A stretch of DNA of 64,000 bases, from contig CAVTPU010000001.1 of the NCBI GenBank assembly GCA_963736695.1, positions 806,001 to 870,000 of the forward strand, read 5' to 3'. Position 1 is the stretch's first letter. Every line of letters begins with the position of its first letter. The notes beneath the pieces were generated by a model. It had not been told where the DNA came from, did no database searches, and saw only the letters and a program-made list of their open reading frames with translations. Made by a program: the position numbers and the translations under genes. The stretch comes from CAVTPU01 sp963736695. Lineage in GTDB: Bacteria; Actinomycetota; Actinomycetes; Mycobacteriales; Micromonosporaceae. This document shows positions 59,443 to 64,000 of the stretch, one piece after another.

Positions 59443-61747
59443 TCAAACGCCCAGAAGGGAGCGGGCACCCTGCTCAATCGCGGTTTCGGAGATGAAGAGG
59501 GTGGCGGCGGCCGGTCCGAGCGCGGGATAGGAGTCGCTCGCGGCGACCCGGCGCGCCGCTCCGACGTAGCCCGCGTCGATGAGCACGGCCAGCACACCCT
59601 CGGCGACCCCGCAGCCGCGACGGGTCTCGTCGACGACAAGGACCCGTCCGGTGGCGCTGGCCTCGCGCACGATGTCGGCGGCCGGCAGCGGCGCCAGCCA
59701 CCGCAGGTCGACCACGCGAGTCCCGACGCCTTGATCGGCGAGTCGAGCCGCGACACGCAGGCTCAACCGGACCCCCGAGCCGAAGGTGATGATCGTCAGG
59801 TGTTCCCCGGCGCCGTGGACGCGGGCCCGGCCGACCATGGCGTGCTCGATCGACCACTGCCGGGGCTCGGGATAGGGCGCCAGCCACAGATCATCACCGT
59901 CGTGGTGCAGGTCGCGGGTGTCATAGAGCCCGGTGGGTTCGACAAAGACGCAGACCGCGCCGTCGACTCGCGCCGTCGCCACGCAGGCACGCAGCAGCGG
60001 GCCGGCGTCTGCGGCCCCGGACGGGACCGCGACGATCAGCCCGGGAATGTCGCGCAACAGCGCGACCGAGTGGTCGTCGCGCACCCGTTCACCGGGGGTG
60101 TCGGGGTGGGTCAGACCGCCAACCCTGATCACCATCGGGTTGCGAAACGCGCCCTGCGAGAAGAATCGCAACGGGCCGACCTCAGCACGCAGCAGGTCAG
60201 CGGCCTGGTGCAGGTCAGCCACAGACGAGATCTGGGGTACGGGAAGCAGGCCGCCCAGCCCCACGCCGGCCGCCAGCCCCACCACTCCCACTGGCCCGCC
60301 GACCGTGTCGATGAACCGGTCGTCGCCGGCCCGCTGCCGCACTCCGTCCGTGACCCGTCCCACCCTCGTCGGCGGTCCCCCGAGGGTCGGTGACGATCAC
60401 CATCTCGGGGTGCGCGAGTAGGGCGTCGGTGAGGCTCGCGGCGATGGTCTGGGCGAGGGTCAGGGGGCCGGCGTGTTCGGGCAGCACCGCCCCGAAGACC
60501 TCGGTCCGACGGTCCCGGTCCGATCCGCCCAGCGCGTCGGCCGCGTGGGCGATCGCTCGCGCGGCCCGCGCTGGGCGACGCGGGGCGAGGCTCGCGACGA
60601 TCTCGTTGACCGTCTGCAGCCTCGGCTCGGCGAGCACCTCCTCGGCGATCCGGCGCACCCGCCAGCCCACCTGGTCATAGCGGGCGAGGATCTCCTCGGC
60701 CGCCTGTTCGCCGGCTGCGGCCAACCGACGCGCGGTGGCGATGACGGGGTCGCGATGTGCGATGGCCGGGTCGCGACGCGTCTCGCCTCGGCCGCCAGGG
60801 TCGTCGGTGAGCAAGTGGGCGGTTCGCAGATGCAGCACCGCGGGCCGACGTTGGCGGCGCACCCAGGCGACGGCTTGGGCCGCGACCACGCTCGTCTCCA
60901 CGAGATCGCCACCGTCGGCGGTGAAGCGCCGCACCTCCGGCTGTGCCGTCAGGGACGCGGCGACCCAGCCCTGCGGGTCCGGGTCGCCGACGCCGGGGGC
61001 TGACTCCTCGCAGACGAGCAGCAGGGGCAGCGGCACGGCGGAGTGGGCGAACCAGGCGGCCCCGGCCAGTGCGGCGCGCACCGCCGGGTGGTCGATCTGA
61101 TCGTCGGTGAACGTGCAGGCGACGATCGCGTCGGCCGCCCACCGCGTCGGTGCGCCGCTGGCCGGCGCGAGGCCGGCCCCCACATCGGCGTTCCGGCCGG
61201 CGTGGGGGCCGGCCTCGCTGGAGGGCGGGGTGAGCGGTGGCGGGTGTTCGATCGCATAGGCCAATCCGACGGCCCGGACGAGATGGGTTCCGCTGGTCGA
61301 GGTGACCGGCACGACCGCTAGATCGGCTCGGCCGAAGACCTTGGCTCGGCCGCCGGCGATCGGTTCGGTGGTGACGGCGACGACGCCGGCGATCACATCA
61401 CGCACGGGGTCCACGCCGCTGACCTGCGCGGCCCGCGCGCAATAGAACGCGGCTGACCGCGCGTGCAGCAGCGCCGGGTCGGTGGGCCGCAACACGGCCG
61501 CGACGGCCGCCGTGCCCTCGTGACCGGCGGAGGCGGTGGTGTGGAATCCCTCGCCGAATCCTCGCAACCAGCGTGCGGCGAGGTCGAGGTGCCGACTGGC
61601 GAGTTGGGCGTCGAACAGGTCGCGCAGCTGTTCGCCGGTCAGAGGTTCGATCGTGTCGCTGGCGGGCTCGGGTGGGCTGCCTTGCGCGAGGTCGGCGATC
61701 GCGGCACGGAACCGGTCATCGAGTTCCTGGGGGGTGGTCACCGTCAC
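59443..61747 (-). CDS. Fused E1 alpha/beta 2-oxoacid dehydrogenase-like protein lacking catalytic motifs, one apparent frameshift
   Basis: About 767 residues. The first part resembles E1 alpha (LTGEQLRDLFDAQLASRHLD, HTTASAGHEGTAAVAAVL). The second resembles E1 beta (GRVTDGVRQRAGDD, ADLLRAEVGPLRFF, QWSIEHAMVGRARVHGAG, TRVVDLRWLAPLPAADIV, VLVVDETRRGCGVAEGV). The TPP motif GDG...N is missing: the place reads CTFTDDQID and later LLVCEES. The beta-subunit Glu of DTPISE is also missing: FIDTVGGPVGVVG. So it is probably a non-catalytic relative. One frameshift near 60363 divides it. GTG at 61747 or 61741. It is divergent from aceE. Confidence 0.72.
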
Positions 61748-61877
61748 ATTATTCCCGGTTGGCGCACCATGGCTGAACTCCTCGATTGTCGACGGCCGGG
61801 CGTTGACGTGACGGCTGGGGCGTCCACGGGGCAGGATGACAGATGGAACGACCAACCGACCGTGCGAAGGAACGCCT
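61748..61877. promoter_or_regulatory. Divergent promoter region of the E1-like gene and aceE
   Basis: 130 bases between two divergent starts. TTGACG at about 61804 is a possible -35 but no well-spaced -10 was found. Confidence 0.35.

Positions 61878-64000
<2,123 letters not shown>

Overview
The window is high-GC actinobacterial DNA. The flanks carry a gene order that also occurs around Mycobacterium tuberculosis Rv2221c-Rv2241: glnE, glnA2, panB, a fused RNase H/acid phosphatase, a zinc-ribbon protein and Nif3, then ahpE, a DUF3052 gene and aceE. F420-linked enzymes, a conservon (histidine kinase, roadblock, DUF742, GTPase), an XRE regulator next to a primase-polymerase gene and a type A RNase P RNA point to a filamentous actinomycete, probably of the Micromonosporales or Glycomycetales. 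The genus cannot be fixed from this sequence alone.

Layout. 0-12 kb: nitrogen and cofactor housekeeping (glnE, an amidotransferase, an LD-carboxypeptidase, a Ser/Thr kinase, glnA2, nadE, panB, an F420-dependent NADP reductase). Most of the large genes here carry single-base frameshifts that look like sequencing or assembly errors. 12-21.5 kb: a GNAT protein, a histone-H1-like protein, a TauE transporter, rnpB, a ComB-like phosphatase, an IS30 remnant with small membrane proteins, a PAP2 phosphatase and the RNase H/zinc ribbon/Nif3 operon. 21.5-35 kb: accessory signalling, with XRE/prim-pol, a four-gene conservon preceded by an extra membrane sensor and an ammonium transporter, a luciferase-like F420 enzyme, and a FIST sensor overlapping a GGDEF-EAL protein. 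35-40.6 kb: decayed remnants (an ISAzo13-like transposase piece and an ECF sigma factor) followed by a tight four-gene cluster of two KASIII/OleA-like proteins, an OleC-like ligase and an OleD-like reductase. 40.7-43.4 kb: a CbiMNQO-type nickel/cobalt transporter behind a perfect palindrome containing a Nur box. 43.4-52 kb: membrane glycosyltransferases, a repeat-dense spacer, a processive GT2 synthase and two GH26-type glycosidases. 52-58 kb: an ESX-like/peptidoglycan-binding fusion, a nucleotidyltransferase, a divergent inositol-monophosphatase and several orphan genes. 58-64 kb: tRNA-Val, ahpE, DUF3052, a fused E1 alpha/beta paralogue with missing catalytic motifs, and the 5' three quarters of aceE.

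Main result. The 35.6-40.6 kb cluster has the gene set of the beta-lactone pathways for lipstatin and nocardiolactone (two OleA-like subunits, a beta-lactone synthetase, a ketoreductase, no OleB). It lacks the lipstatin NRPS and formyltransferase genes. Its tyrosine codons are almost all TAC, whereas the gene just upstream uses only TAT, so it was probably acquired by transfer. Also worth attention are the Nur operator, the FIST/c-di-GMP pair, the conservon with an added sensor, the ESX-like/peptidoglycan-binding fusion and the E1-like pseudoenzyme beside aceE.
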